This document shows positions 42,168 through 50,697 of a stretch of DNA of 64,000 nt, one piece after another. The translations under genes were made by a program, and so were the position numbers. The stretch lies in NCBI RefSeq assembly GCF_000403435.2, contig NZ_KE159709.1:563721-627720 (forward strand), written 5' to 3'. The first letter of the stretch is position 1. Every line of letters starts with the position of its first letter. The stretch is from Oscillibacter sp. 1-3 (GTDB taxonomy: Bacteria > Bacillota > Clostridia > Oscillospirales > Oscillospiraceae). The notes below the pieces were generated by a model that was not told where the DNA came from, ran no database searches, and saw only the letters and a program-made list of their open reading frames with translations.

Positions 42168-42359
42168 ATGAAAGAATACAATGTGAAATATGTGCTGGCT
42201 GCGGCCGCGGCTATGGCGGCAATCATCGCGGTGCAGATGGTTTTGTCCTGTGTTTTCACCTTCCATGTGGGAGAGGTCTTTTCCAGAACCGCTGTCAGCG
42301 CGCTGTTCTACTATTCCATTTTCATGCTGTGGAGGAAGAGTCGGAAGGCGGCGTGCTGA
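42168..42359 (+). CDS. Small membrane protein
   Basis: 63 residues, two predicted membrane segments (VLAAAAAMAAIIAVQMVLSC and TAVSALFYYSIFML) and a basic tail (WRKSRKA). GGAGG lies 10 bases before the ATG. Followed by a clear terminator, which supports a real, separately transcribed gene. No family recognised. Confidence 0.65.
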   Translation: MKEYNVKYVLAAAAAMAAIIAVQMVLSCVFTFHVGEVFSRTAVSALFYYSIFMLWRKSRKAAC

Positions 42360-42376
42360 GCAGATTCTTACGGCAG

Positions 42377-42418
42377 ACCGGCGCGGGGACGGAAGTCCGC
42401 GGGCCGGTTTCTCTTTTT
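42377..42418 (+). terminator. Terminator after the small membrane protein
   Basis: Imperfect 14-base stem starting ACCGGC with GGAA loop (42391-42394), followed by TTCTCTTTTTT. Confidence 0.7.
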
Positions 42419-42490
42419 TGTTCATACTTGGGCTTTCCTTTTTTTCCGGCCCGTGCTATACTGACCGTATCAAAGGAGGGGGAGGTGCCG

Positions 42491-43147
42491 GTGGAAGAGA
42501 ACCATAATAAGATCATCAGCCGGGCGGCGCAGTCCGTGCTGAGGCCCATGGGGCTCTTTCGCAAGGGCCAATCCCGGCTCTGGGTGGACGACAACGGATG
42601 GTTCTTGATTCTGGTGGAGTTTCAGCCCAGCGGCTGGGACCGGGGAACATACTTAAATGTCGGAATCCACTATCTCTGGCACGGGAAGGACTATCTGAGC
42701 TTTGACTACGGGTACCGGGTCCATGAATTTGTCTCCTTTTGCGAAGGAGAACGGGAATTTGAGCAGGCCGTGGTCTCTCTGGCGGAGCAGGCGGCGGAGA
42801 CTGTGCTGGATTACCGGGGGTTTCGGGACATCTCTCAGGCTGTGCGGCGGATTGAGGCGCGGTGTGCCCGGCGGGAATCCCAGGAGCTTTACGACCGGAT
42901 GATGATCTGCGGGCTGGCCCGCAGCCCCGCAGCGGCAGACTACGGGCGGAGGCTGGAGGAGGATGTGAAACACTCCTCTCTGAGGTATGAAACGGAGGAT
43001 TACCGGGAGTGGGTGGAGGAGATTGCGCCGCTGGTACGGGACCGGGATGGATTTTATGAGTACATTGTTGAGAAGGTCTCCGCCCGGAGGGAGTTCTGGC
43101 GCGGAAAGGCCGGTATGAAGAAGCTGGCGGCAGAGTGGGAGATGTGA
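42491..43147 (+). CDS. Conserved hypothetical protein (DUF4304-like outline)
   Basis: 218 residues. The start (LRPMGLFRKGQSRLWVDDNGWFLILVEFQPS, split here only by reading) and YLNVGIHYLW recall DUF4304-type proteins, with a helical charged second half. No signal or membrane segment. Two GTG starts are possible, 42485 and 42491; repeated GGAGG motifs just upstream fit either. It precedes proB by 98 bases. Function unknown. Confidence 0.65.
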   Translation: MEENHNKIISRAAQSVLRPMGLFRKGQSRLWVDDNGWFLILVEFQPSGWDRGTYLNVGIHYLWHGKDYLSFDYGYRVHEFVSFCEGEREFEQAVVSLAEQAAETVLDYRGFRDISQAVRRIEARCARRESQELYDRMMICGLARSPAAADYGRRLEEDVKHSSLRYETEDYREWVEEIAPLVRDRDGFYEYIVEKVSARREFWRGKAGMKKLAAEWEM

Positions 43148-43245
43148 TTGTCTCCCCGATGCCTTTCCCGGGGGACGCCTCCGAAGACGCCGCTTTTGAA
43201 ATGGACGGCGGGACGTTTGACTGCTTTTATTGGGAGGAAGCTGTT

Positions 43246-44052
43246 TTGAAAGAGAAGAAACGCATAGTGGTGAAGGTGGGCACCTCCACCCTCACCCACG
43301 ACTCCGGCGGCCTGGACCTTCGGAGTATGGAGCGGCTGGCCCGTACGCTGGCGGACCTCCACGGCCTGGGCCATGAGGTCATCCTGGTGTCCTCCGGCGC
43401 CATCGCCGTGGGGACGGAGAAGCTGGGGCTTCCCGAGCGGCCCAGAGAGCTGCGGATGAAGCAGGCTGCGGCGGCGGTGGGTCAGTGCCGGATGATGCAC
43501 ATTTACGACAAGCTCTTCAGCGAGTACAACCAGTCCGTGGCGCAGATCCTGCTGACCGGGGACGATGTGGAGGACCCCGTCCGGGCGGAGCACCTGCGGG
43601 GCACTTTCTCCGCCCTGCTGGAGATGGGGGTCATCCCGGTGGTGAATGAGAACGACTCCGTCTCCTCCGCCGAGATCGAGACGGGGCGCCACAAGGTTCT
43701 AGGCGACAACGATACCCTCTCCGCCATTGTGGCGGGGCTGTGCGAGGCGGATCTGCTGGTCCTCCTCAGCGACATTGACGGCCTCTACGACGCCGACCCC
43801 AAGACCCACCCGGACGCAAGGCTCCTCCACCGGGTGGTGGAGTTGACGCCGGAGATACTGGAGATGGCCGGCGGAGCGGGTACCTGGCGGGGCACCGGCG
43901 GCATGGCGACCAAGCTCTCCGCCGCCCGGGTGGCCATGGCAGCCGGGTTCGATATGGTCATCACCAACGGCGCACGGACGGAGGACCTGTACGGCATCGT
44001 GGAGGGGCAGGACATCGGAACCCGGTTTGTCGCTGTCAGCAGAGGCGCGTGA
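43246..44052 (+). CDS. proB: Glutamate 5-kinase
   Basis: Phosphorylates glutamate to gamma-glutamyl phosphate, the first step of proline synthesis. 268 residues: the amino-acid-kinase domain only, without the C-terminal PUA domain of the E. coli enzyme. KVGTSTLT, VSSGAIAVG, NENDSVS and GTGGMATKLSAA are present. The TTG at 43246 has GGGAGG 8 bases upstream and gives the expected start KEKKRIVVKVGTS; the frame is open further back without homology. Its stop overlaps the next start (GTGA). Confidence 0.93.
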   Translation: MKEKKRIVVKVGTSTLTHDSGGLDLRSMERLARTLADLHGLGHEVILVSSGAIAVGTEKLGLPERPRELRMKQAAAAVGQCRMMHIYDKLFSEYNQSVAQILLTGDDVEDPVRAEHLRGTFSALLEMGVIPVVNENDSVSSAEIETGRHKVLGDNDTLSAIVAGLCEADLLVLLSDIDGLYDADPKTHPDARLLHRVVELTPEILEMAGGAGTWRGTGGMATKLSAARVAMAAGFDMVITNGARTEDLYGIVEGQDIGTRFVAVSRGA

Positions 44053-44411
44053 CGGCGGAAATGGACAGACGAATGGGAATGAAACTGGGGGATACCAAGG
44101 CGGACGCGGCGGCGCTGCGGATTCTGCGGCGGCGGTTTCCCAACATACCCCTCTCGGAGATGAAAAGCAGAATTGCCGGCCATGAAGATGTATATTCCTG
44201 CGACGGAGGAATTGACGGCAGAAAACCAAAGATGGAAAGGGAGCTTGCGCAGGCAAATATCCGGGTTGAGCGCTATGAGGAGTGGACCGGCGGAGACGGC
44301 GCGAGAAAGGCTGCGCCGCTGTCCCGGGAATACCTCTACAATTTCCTCCACCGGTACGGGGAGATTTCCCGCCAGGCTGACCGGGATATAGACAATGAAT
44401 CGGCTGAATAG
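44049..44411 (+). CDS. Unknown protein encoded between proB and proA
   Basis: Up to 120 residues from the GTG at 44049 that overlaps the proB stop; an ATG at 44061 is also possible. The stretch AALRILRRRFPNIPLSEMKS is helical and loosely recalls the C-terminal fold of ribosomal protein L7/L12 (ILR, then L.EMK), followed by ANIRVERYEEW. No other motif. Being coupled to proB and 13 bases before proA, it should be made with the proline enzymes. I do not recognise it. Confidence 0.6.
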   Translation: MTAEMDRRMGMKLGDTKADAAALRILRRRFPNIPLSEMKSRIAGHEDVYSCDGGIDGRKPKMERELAQANIRVERYEEWTGGDGARKAAPLSREYLYNFLHRYGEISRQADRDIDNESAE

Positions 44412-44424
44412 CGGAGGTGCGGTT

Positions 44425-45672
44425 ATGACAATTTTACAGCAGCAGGGCGCGGCGGCAAAAGCCGCGTCCTACACCCTGGCTACTGCCGGGACGGCGAGGA
44501 AAAACGCCGCCCTGGAGGCCATCGCCAATATTTTGACGGAGCGGCAGGCAGAGTGGCTCTCCGCCAACGCCGGGGACGTGGCCGCTGCCCGGGAGGCGGG
44601 GATGCGCGATGCCATGCTGGACCGGCTGACCCTGACTCCGGAGCGGATCGCCGGAATCGTGGACGGCGTGCGGCAGGTGATAGCCCTGCCGGACCCCATC
44701 GGCACGGCGGACAAGACGGAGACCCGGCCCAACGGCCTCATCATCAGCCGGCGGCGGGTGCCCCTGGGGGTCATCGCCATCATCTTTGAGGCCCGGCCCA
44801 ACGTCACCGTGGATGCGGCGGCGCTGTGCCTGAAATCCGGCAACGTCTGCATCCTCCGGGGCGGAAAGGAGGCCATCCGGTCCAACCGCTGCGTCGCCGC
44901 CCTCATGCGGGAGGCCTTGGCCTCCGCGGGACTGCCGGAGGACTGCGTCTCCCTGGTGCAGGACACCAGCCGGGAGACCGCCAATGAACTGATGCACTTG
45001 GACGGCTATGTAGACGTGCTGATCCCCCGGGGCGGGGCGGGATTGATCCGTACCGTGGCGCGGGAGGCCAGCGTTCCCGTCATCCGCACCGGCGAGGGTG
45101 TGTGCCACATCTACATCGACAGCGAGGCGGACCTGGACATGGGGGCGGAGATCCTGTACAACGCCAAGTGCTCCCGGCCCTCGGTGTGCAACGCCGCGGA
45201 GTGCGTGCTGGTTCAGGAGGACGTGCTGGAGCCGTTTCTCCAAAAGGCCGTGCCCCTGCTGGACCGAAACAGGGTGGAGCTGCGGTGCGATGAAAAGGCC
45301 CTGGCGGTTCTGGGCGGCCGGGGCGTCCCGGCGGCGGAGAGCGACTGGGACGCGGAGTACGACGACTATATTCTGGCGGTCCGCGCCGTGAAGGACATGG
45401 AGGAGGCCGTTGCCTTCATCAACGCCCACGGCACCCATCACTCCGAGAGCATTATCACTGCGAACTACTTCAAGGCCCAGCGGTTCCTGGACGAGGTAGA
45501 CGCGGCGGCGGTGTACGTCAACGCCTCCACCCGCTTCACCGACGGCGGAGAGTTCGGCCTGGGGGCGGAGATCGGCATCTCCACCCAGAAGATGCACGCC
45601 CGGGGCCCCATGGGGCTGGAGGAGCTGACCTCCTGCAAGTACGTGATCTACGGCACAGGTCAGGTGAGGTAA
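44425..45672 (+). CDS. proA: Gamma-glutamyl phosphate reductase
   Basis: Reduces gamma-glutamyl phosphate to glutamate semialdehyde with NADPH. 415 residues; the catalytic cysteine is Cys255 in RPSVCNAAE, and the EARPNVTVDAA, GEGVCHIYID and STRFTDGGEFGLGAEIGIST segments are family hallmarks. ATG at 44425 with GGAGG 6 bases upstream. Confidence 0.96.
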   Translation: MTILQQQGAAAKAASYTLATAGTARKNAALEAIANILTERQAEWLSANAGDVAAAREAGMRDAMLDRLTLTPERIAGIVDGVRQVIALPDPIGTADKTETRPNGLIISRRRVPLGVIAIIFEARPNVTVDAAALCLKSGNVCILRGGKEAIRSNRCVAALMREALASAGLPEDCVSLVQDTSRETANELMHLDGYVDVLIPRGGAGLIRTVAREASVPVIRTGEGVCHIYIDSEADLDMGAEILYNAKCSRPSVCNAAECVLVQEDVLEPFLQKAVPLLDRNRVELRCDEKALAVLGGRGVPAAESDWDAEYDDYILAVRAVKDMEEAVAFINAHGTHHSESIITANYFKAQRFLDEVDAAAVYVNASTRFTDGGEFGLGAEIGISTQKMHARGPMGLEELTSCKYVIYGTGQVR

Positions 45673-45710
45673 GAGAAATTCGGCGTCTCCGCGTCCGGCA
45701 AAGCCGGACA

Positions 45711-45807
45711 GAGAGCTGTATTCACAGGCGCTGAAGGCCGTCCGGACGGGGCTTTTCGCGCCCGTCCGGCATTCCCCGCCTGGGAATACAGCTTCTCAAT
45801 TCCCAAT
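45711..45807. repeat. Long imperfect palindrome between proA and proC
   Basis: GAGCTGTATTC-ACAGGCG near 45714 mirrors CGCCTGGGAATACAGCTTC near 45785-45804, and an inner stem (CCGGACGGG with CCCGTCCGG) closes around TTTTCGC. The tail AATTCCCAATTCCTAATTC just after it is AT-rich and repetitive. May be a REP-like unit or an RNA stem in the proAC transcript. Confidence 0.6.
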
Positions 45808-45830
45808 TCCTAATTCAACGGGGTGTTTAT

Positions 45831-46655
45831 ATGACGAACGATGCCACATACAGCGGCGTGAAGCTGGGTTTTATCGGCGTGGGAAACATGGGCGGCGCTC
45901 TGGCACGGGCGGCCCGGAGGAGCGTGCCCGGGAAGTGTATCGGCCTCGCCGGCCGCACGCCGGAGAGGGTAAAGGCCCTGGCGGAGGAGCTGGACTGCCG
46001 GGCCTCCGGCGGCATAGGCGTCGCCAAATGGGCGGACTATATCTTTTTGGGCGTAAAGCCGCAGATGATGCCAAAGCTGCTGGAGGAGTTGAAGCCGGAG
46101 CTGTCGGAGCGGCAGGACCGGTTTGTCCTGGTGACCATGGCGGCGGGACTCACCATGGACCGGATTCAGGAGCTGGCCGGCGGAGCTTATCCCGTCATCC
46201 GCATTATGCCAAACACGCCCGCCTCCGTGGGCGAGGGGATGATCCTCTACACCTGCGGCGAGGGCGTCACCGGGGAGGAGGAGCGGATCTTTCTGGAGGC
46301 CATGGCCGGGGCGGGGCGGTTTTCAGCCCTGCCGGAGCGGCTGATAGACGCCGGGTCCGCCGTGTCCGGCTGCGGCCCCGCCTTCGCGGACCTGTTTCTG
46401 GAGGCCCTGGCGGACGGCGGCGTGGCCTGCGGTCTCTCCCGTACGCAGGCGATGGAGCTGGCCGCGCAGATGCTGCTGGGCTCCGCCAGACTGGCCTTGA
46501 AGTCCAAACAGCACCCCGGCGCGCTGAAGGACGCCGTCTGCTCCCCCGGCGGCTCCACGATCCAGGGTGTCCGCGCTCTGGAGGCCGCGGGTTTTCGGAG
46601 CGCCGTGATGGAGGCGGTCATCGCCGCCTATGAAAAGACGCTGGAGTTGAAGTGA
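45831..46655 (+). CDS. proC: Pyrroline-5-carboxylate reductase
   Basis: Last step of proline synthesis, reducing pyrroline-5-carboxylate with NAD(P)H. 274 residues; GFIGVGNMG is the dinucleotide loop (from residue 13), RIMPNTPASVGEGM and the signature CSPGGSTIQGVRALE are present. Follows proA after 158 bases that contain a large palindrome, so expression may be partly separate. Confidence 0.95.
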   Translation: MTNDATYSGVKLGFIGVGNMGGALARAARRSVPGKCIGLAGRTPERVKALAEELDCRASGGIGVAKWADYIFLGVKPQMMPKLLEELKPELSERQDRFVLVTMAAGLTMDRIQELAGGAYPVIRIMPNTPASVGEGMILYTCGEGVTGEEERIFLEAMAGAGRFSALPERLIDAGSAVSGCGPAFADLFLEALADGGVACGLSRTQAMELAAQMLLGSARLALKSKQHPGALKDAVCSPGGSTIQGVRALEAAGFRSAVMEAVIAAYEKTLELK

Positions 46656-46721
46656 TATTTTCCGCTTGGCCAGGCGCGGCCGGAGATTTTCGGTCCAGTG
46701 ATGGGAAAACGGGAGGTTTTT

Positions 46722-47507
46722 ATGGGTATTTTAGATAAATTCCGGAAGAAGAAACCGGCAGAACCGCCAAAGGAGGAGGTCTCTCCCGGCGGCTCCGCCA
46801 TCTACCGCTATCAGGAGCCGGCACCTGTTTACCACCCGCCGGAGCGGCAGGGGGTCTACGCGGAGGCGGTGACGGCGCACTTTGAAAAGCTCTTCCCCGG
46901 GCGAAAGAGCTTTGTGTTCCACGAGATTCTCTCCGACCTGGTCCACATCGACGTCTACATCCTGGAGCCCACGGCGGAGGCCGATTACTACGTCCTCTAC
47001 ACCACCGGTATGAGCGACCGGCCTATGACGCTGCCGGAGGAGCTCTCAGACCGGGAGAGCCTGAAATACGCCGAGCTGTACCTGTTTTTGCCGGGGGACT
47101 GGCAACTGGGGGAGCGGAGCTCATTGGACAGCGAACTGCCTTACGGGAGCTACTGGCCCATCCAGATGCTGAAATTCCTGGCCCGGTTTCCCCACGAGTA
47201 CCACACCTGGCTGGGCTGGGGCCACACCATTCCCAACGGGCCGGACTACACTCCCATCTGCGATGGCGTGGGCTTCGGCGGCGCGGTGCTGACCTGGAGC
47301 GGCGGCGATCTGGGTCATGTGGAGACAGAGGACGGCCATGACGTGATGCTCTACGGCTTGGTCCCCGCCTACAAGGAGGAGATTGAGTACAAGCTGAAAT
47401 ACGGCATGGAGGGTTTGGACCAGCGGTTCCGGGAGGGGGAATTGCCCATGGTGCTGGACATCCATCGCCCCAATCTCTGCGAGGGGTTTACGGAGACCTT
47501 TGACTGA
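46722..47507 (+). CDS. Suppressor-of-fused (SUFU) domain protein
   Basis: 261 residues. After a basic N-terminal tail (FRKKKPAEPPK) the domain has FHEILSDLVHIDVYILEP, VLYTTGMSDRPM, ELYLFLPGDW and LGWGHTIPNG, the outline of bacterial SUFU-like proteins, some of which act as immunity proteins to toxins. No toxin gene is adjacent. ATG at 46722 with GGGAGG upstream. Terminator follows. Confidence 0.83.
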   Translation: MGILDKFRKKKPAEPPKEEVSPGGSAIYRYQEPAPVYHPPERQGVYAEAVTAHFEKLFPGRKSFVFHEILSDLVHIDVYILEPTAEADYYVLYTTGMSDRPMTLPEELSDRESLKYAELYLFLPGDWQLGERSSLDSELPYGSYWPIQMLKFLARFPHEYHTWLGWGHTIPNGPDYTPICDGVGFGGAVLTWSGGDLGHVETEDGHDVMLYGLVPAYKEEIEYKLKYGMEGLDQRFREGELPMVLDIHRPNLCEGFTETFD

Positions 47508-47522
47508 GACGAAAAGGAGGAC

Positions 47523-47551
47523 GGCTGCGGAGTGACCGCAGCCGCCCTTTT
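47523..47551 (+). terminator. Terminator between convergent genes
   Basis: GGCTGCGG, AGTGA, CCGCAGCC followed by GCCCTTTTTT. The last bases touch the stop of the dihydrouridine synthase gene. Confidence 0.75.
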
Positions 47552-48511
47552 TTAGATCAGATCCCCCTCGGAGTGATCCCGCAGGGGCAGGTCCCGGAAA
47601 ATCTCGGCCTCGATCCGCTCGTACTCCGCCGGGCCCCGGGAGCGGCGCATCCTGCCGCCGTACCGCTCCCCGCCCTCGAAGAGATGAATGAGGTAGAACC
47701 AGACCTCCTTCATCCGTTGGGAGGCGGGGCCCGTCTGGCCGTAAAAGGACTGATACTCCCGATACAGAGCGGCGGTGAAGCTTCGCAGTTCCTCCCGGCT
47801 GGCGGCGGGGCCGCCCCGGAGCTTTCGGAGCAGGGCCGGGTCCGCTGCGGCTCCCCGGCCGATCATCACGTGCTCTGCCTGGGGAAAAGCCGACGCAAAC
47901 TCCCGGCACTCCGCCGTGGTCCGCAGGTCGCCGTTGTAGCACACCGGGTTCCGGCTCTCCGCCAAGGCCATGGCGAATACGTCCCGGTGAACCGGGCCCC
48001 GGTATTTCTCCTTCTGCACCCGGGGGTGGATGGTCAGGCAGGCGATGGGGTAACGGTTGTAGATCTCCAGCAGCCGCCCGAACTCCTCCGGGGACTGGAT
48101 GCCCAGCCGGGTCTTTACGGAGACGGGGAGGGGCGCCCGGGCGAACACCGTGTCAAAGAAGCGGTCCAGCTCCTCCGGTCTTGCCAGAAAGCCCGCCCCC
48201 TTGCCCTTGGCGGTGACGGTGCCGGAGGGACAGCCCAGGTTCAGGTTTACCTCGGTATAGCCCAGGTCCCGTACCGTCTCCGCCGCCCAGAGGAAGTCCT
48301 CCGCCCGGCAGGTCATCACCTGGGGCACCTGATGGAGGCCGGGGAGCATCTCCAGCTCCCGGCGGTCCCGGGGGGTGAGGATGTGCTGAGGCGTGGGGGA
48401 GAAGAAGGGAATGAAATACCGGTCCGCGCCGCCGAACCACTGGGCCCACACCCGGCGGAACACCGCCTTGGTGATGCCGTCCAGAGGAGCCAGGTCACAG
48501 CGGGCGATCAC
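47552..48511 (-). CDS. tRNA-dihydrouridine synthase
   Basis: FMN enzyme that reduces uridines in tRNA. 319 residues; LAPLDGITKAVFRR is the start motif, VNLNLGCPSGTVTAKGKGAG contains the catalytic cysteine, VKTRLG and TIHPRVQKEKY follow, and MIGRGAAADP binds the FMN phosphate. Closest to the DusC-like, short clostridial type. The GTG at 48511 overlaps the upstream stop (GTGA). Confidence 0.92.
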   Translation of the reverse strand: MIARCDLAPLDGITKAVFRRVWAQWFGGADRYFIPFFSPTPQHILTPRDRRELEMLPGLHQVPQVMTCRAEDFLWAAETVRDLGYTEVNLNLGCPSGTVTAKGKGAGFLARPEELDRFFDTVFARAPLPVSVKTRLGIQSPEEFGRLLEIYNRYPIACLTIHPRVQKEKYRGPVHRDVFAMALAESRNPVCYNGDLRTTAECREFASAFPQAEHVMIGRGAAADPALLRKLRGGPAASREELRSFTAALYREYQSFYGQTGPASQRMKEVWFYLIHLFEGGERYGGRMRRSRGPAEYERIEAEIFRDLPLRDHSEGDLI

Positions 48512-48858
48512 GGCAGCATTTCCTCCCACTCCGCCGGACGAAAGCCCGTGAGAACAAAGTCCTCTCCCACCAGAATAGGCCGTTTCACCAGCATTCCGTC
48601 GGTGGCCAGCAGTGCCAGCTGCTGTTCCTCATCCATAGCGGGAAGCCTGTCTTTCAGCCCCAGCGCTTTGTACTGGAGGCCGCTGGTGTTGAAGAACTTT
48701 TTCAGAGGGCTTCCGCTCCTCTTCCACCAGGTCCGCAGCTCCTCCGCAGAGGGATTTTCCAGCTTGATGTCCCGGGCCGTATAAGAGACCCCTTTGGCGT
48801 CCAGCCAGGCTTTTGCCTTTTGGCAGGTGGTGCATTTGGGATAGTGCAGAAATAACAT
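48508..48858 (-). CDS. ArsC/Spx-family thioredoxin-fold protein
   Basis: 116 residues with the redox pair CTTC in HYPKCTTCQKAKAWL, then FNTSGLQYKALGLKD and VKRPILVGED as in ArsC/YffB/Spx relatives. Probably a cytoplasmic thiol reductase or Spx-like regulator; the CxxC rather than a single Cys favours a Spx-like protein over an arsenate reductase. Coupled to the dihydrouridine synthase gene. Starts 15 bases after the end of the frameshifted gene upstream. Confidence 0.85.
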   Translation of the reverse strand: MLFLHYPKCTTCQKAKAWLDAKGVSYTARDIKLENPSAEELRTWWKRSGSPLKKFFNTSGLQYKALGLKDRLPAMDEEQQLALLATDGMLVKRPILVGEDFVLTGFRPAEWEEMLP

Positions 48859-48873
48859 GGCGGTTCTCCTTTG

Positions 48874-49741
48874 TCATGAAAATAGATCCAGCTGCTGCCC
48901 GGTCTGCTTGTCCTCAAATTCCATGAGCCAGCCCATGGCCGCCTCCGGCTCCCAGAGGACGCCGCGGGCCCGGCACTCCTCCCGGAAAATCTCCGTCAGG
49001 CGGGAGGCGTTGGGGCTGCGGCACTCGTAGCGGTTTCCGAAGGCGCGGATATACGCTCCTTCACGCCGGGGAAGTGCCGGTCCAGCTGGGCGTAAAAGTA
49101 CTCCCGGTCCCCCTCCCGCAGCGTGACGCCCATGCCGAAGTTGACATGGCCTCTGCCCCGGCGTCGAAGCAGTACCCCAGCACTCCCCGCAGGTTCTCCT
49201 CCGTGTCGTTGAGAAAGGGGAGGATGGGGCAAAGCCACACGCAGGCAGCGATACCCGCCTCGCGGCAGGCTTTCAGCATCTCGAACCGGCGGCGGGTGGT
49301 GCAGACACCCGGTTCCAGAACGCGGCAGAGGTCCTCGTCGAAGGTGAAGGTGGTGCAGACAACAGCCTTGGCGGTTTGATTGATCCGCTTCAAGAGGTCC
49401 AGGTCCCGCAGGACCAGGTCGGATTTGGTCAGCACCGACACGCCGAAGCCTTGGCGCTCAATGACCTCCAGGCAGCGCCGGGTCAGGCGGGTCTCCCGCT
49501 CCAGGGGCAGGTAGGGGTCGCACATGGAACCGGTGCCGACCATGCAGCGGCGGCGTCTGCGGCGGAGGGCGTCCTCCAGCAGTTCCGGGGCGTTGACCTT
49601 CACGGCCACATCCTCGAAGGCGTGGTCCATCTGGTAACAGGCGCTGCGGGAGTCGCAGTAGACGCACCCGTGGGTGCAGCCCCGGTAGACGTTGATGCCG
49701 CCGCGGGGGGAGAGGATGGACTTTGCTCTGATCTCATGCAT
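48874..49741 (-). pseudogene. SPL-family radical SAM gene with two frameshifts
   Basis: ATG at 49741 (GGAGG upstream) opens a protein with the radical SAM motif CTHGCVYC and TGSMCDPYLPLE. Frame 1 holds to CFDAGAEAM; the family sequence then continues in a second frame (NFGMGVTLREGDREYF to GVKER) and finally in a third (YIRAFGNRYECRS to the end QQLDLFS at 48874). Single bases appear to be missing near 49158 and near 49052. Intact, it would be about 288 residues of the spore-photoproduct-lyase-like family (COG1533). Either a decaying gene or two sequence errors in GC-rich runs. Confidence 0.85.
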
Positions 49742-49853
49742 GGCGGCGCCTCCTCTTGAACAGGGAAAGTATAGCAAAAAAAGGAGATGGGAGCAAGAGG
49801 CAAAAATGGGGACACACAGATCCGCGCGGCGGTCCGTGCCTCCCTGACGTGTT

Positions 49854-49899
49854 AGAAGCTGTACCAAAACGCGCGCCGCCGCCTATTGGTACAGCTTCT
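49854..49899. repeat. Palindrome upstream of the SPL-family gene
   Basis: AGAAGCTGTACCAA and its exact complement, 18 bases apart. No T-run, so not a simple terminator; may be an operator or the base of an RNA stem. Confidence 0.5.
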
Positions 49900-49923
49900 G
49901 ATTGTCCCCATACGGAGACGAGG

Positions 49924-49960
49924 CGGTTCCGCAGGCGCGGGTTTTGCACCTGCGGAACCG
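49924..49960 (-). terminator. Terminator-like hairpin of the second redox cluster
   Basis: CGGTTCCGCAGG and its complement around a 13-base loop, 11 bases past the stop of the reductase gene at 49971. Followed on the minus strand by CCTCGTCTCC, no T-run. Confidence 0.45.
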
Positions 49961-49970
49961 TTTGTCCCCG

Positions 49971-50606
49971 TTATTCCCGGATAAAATTTGTAAACGAAAT
50001 CGTCTCCTGCTCCGGCAGAGGAATTCCGGCCTTGGCACCGGCCTCCTTGCACTTGAGGAACCAGGCCATGTTTTTTCCCAGAATCCGCATGACCTGCATC
50101 CCCTCGGCGTCCTTCCGCACTTCATCCGGCGAGGCGCCGTGGACCATATTCCAGTACCGGGAGGTGATGATCGGCATCTGCATCAGACCGAAATATTTGT
50201 TCATCTGGTCCCAGGTGGCCGTGGTCCCGGCCCGCCGGGCGGAGATGGCCAGTCCTGCGGGTTTCAGCAAAAAGCGGTTTCCGCCGCCGCAGAAGTCGGC
50301 GTAAAAGGCCCGGTCTAAAAAGGAGGTAATGGCACCCGTGGCCCCGCCCCAGTGGACGGGGGTGCCGAAGATGAAGCCGTCGTAATCCCCGGCCAGTTCC
50401 AGGAATTCATTCACCTTGTCGTCAAATACGCAGACATGCTTTTTGACGCAGGTTTTGCAGGCGATACAGCCGGAGAGGGGCTTGCTGCCGATCCAGAAGA
50501 CGTCCGTGTCTATGCCGTTCTCGTTCAGTGCGGAGGCTGCCTCCAGCAGCGCCGTGTAGGTGCAGCCCTCCTTGTGGGGACTGCCGTTGACCAATAAAAC
50601 TTTCAT
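49971..50606 (-). CDS. NADPH-dependent FMN reductase / iron-sulfur flavoprotein-like protein
   Basis: 211 residues, paralogue of the protein at 15472: VLLVNGSPHKEGCTY loop, then CIACKTCVKKHVC in the cysteine-cluster position, FGTPVHWGGATG and ARRAGTTATWDQ. Cytoplasmic. Two adjacent ATGs (50609 and 50606) with GAGG upstream. Last gene of the minus-strand redox cluster, 92 bases after the SLH-flavodoxin gene. Confidence 0.85.
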   Translation of the reverse strand: MKVLLVNGSPHKEGCTYTALLEAASALNENGIDTDVFWIGSKPLSGCIACKTCVKKHVCVFDDKVNEFLELAGDYDGFIFGTPVHWGGATGAITSFLDRAFYADFCGGGNRFLLKPAGLAISARRAGTTATWDQMNKYFGLMQMPIITSRYWNMVHGASPDEVRKDAEGMQVMRILGKNMAWFLKCKEAGAKAGIPLPEQETISFTNFIRE

Positions 50607-50697
50607 CATGTGCACCTCATTTTTAGTGGTTCCGCTTTCTGCCCCAATTATTGCAGCAAAGCAAAGGACGATAAACGGTCAAATCCCATCATTCATT

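Noticed and set aside
46722..47507. SUFU-domain protein as part of a toxin-immunity pair
   Set aside because: No polymorphic toxin or secretion signal gene adjoins it; it stands between proC and a terminator.
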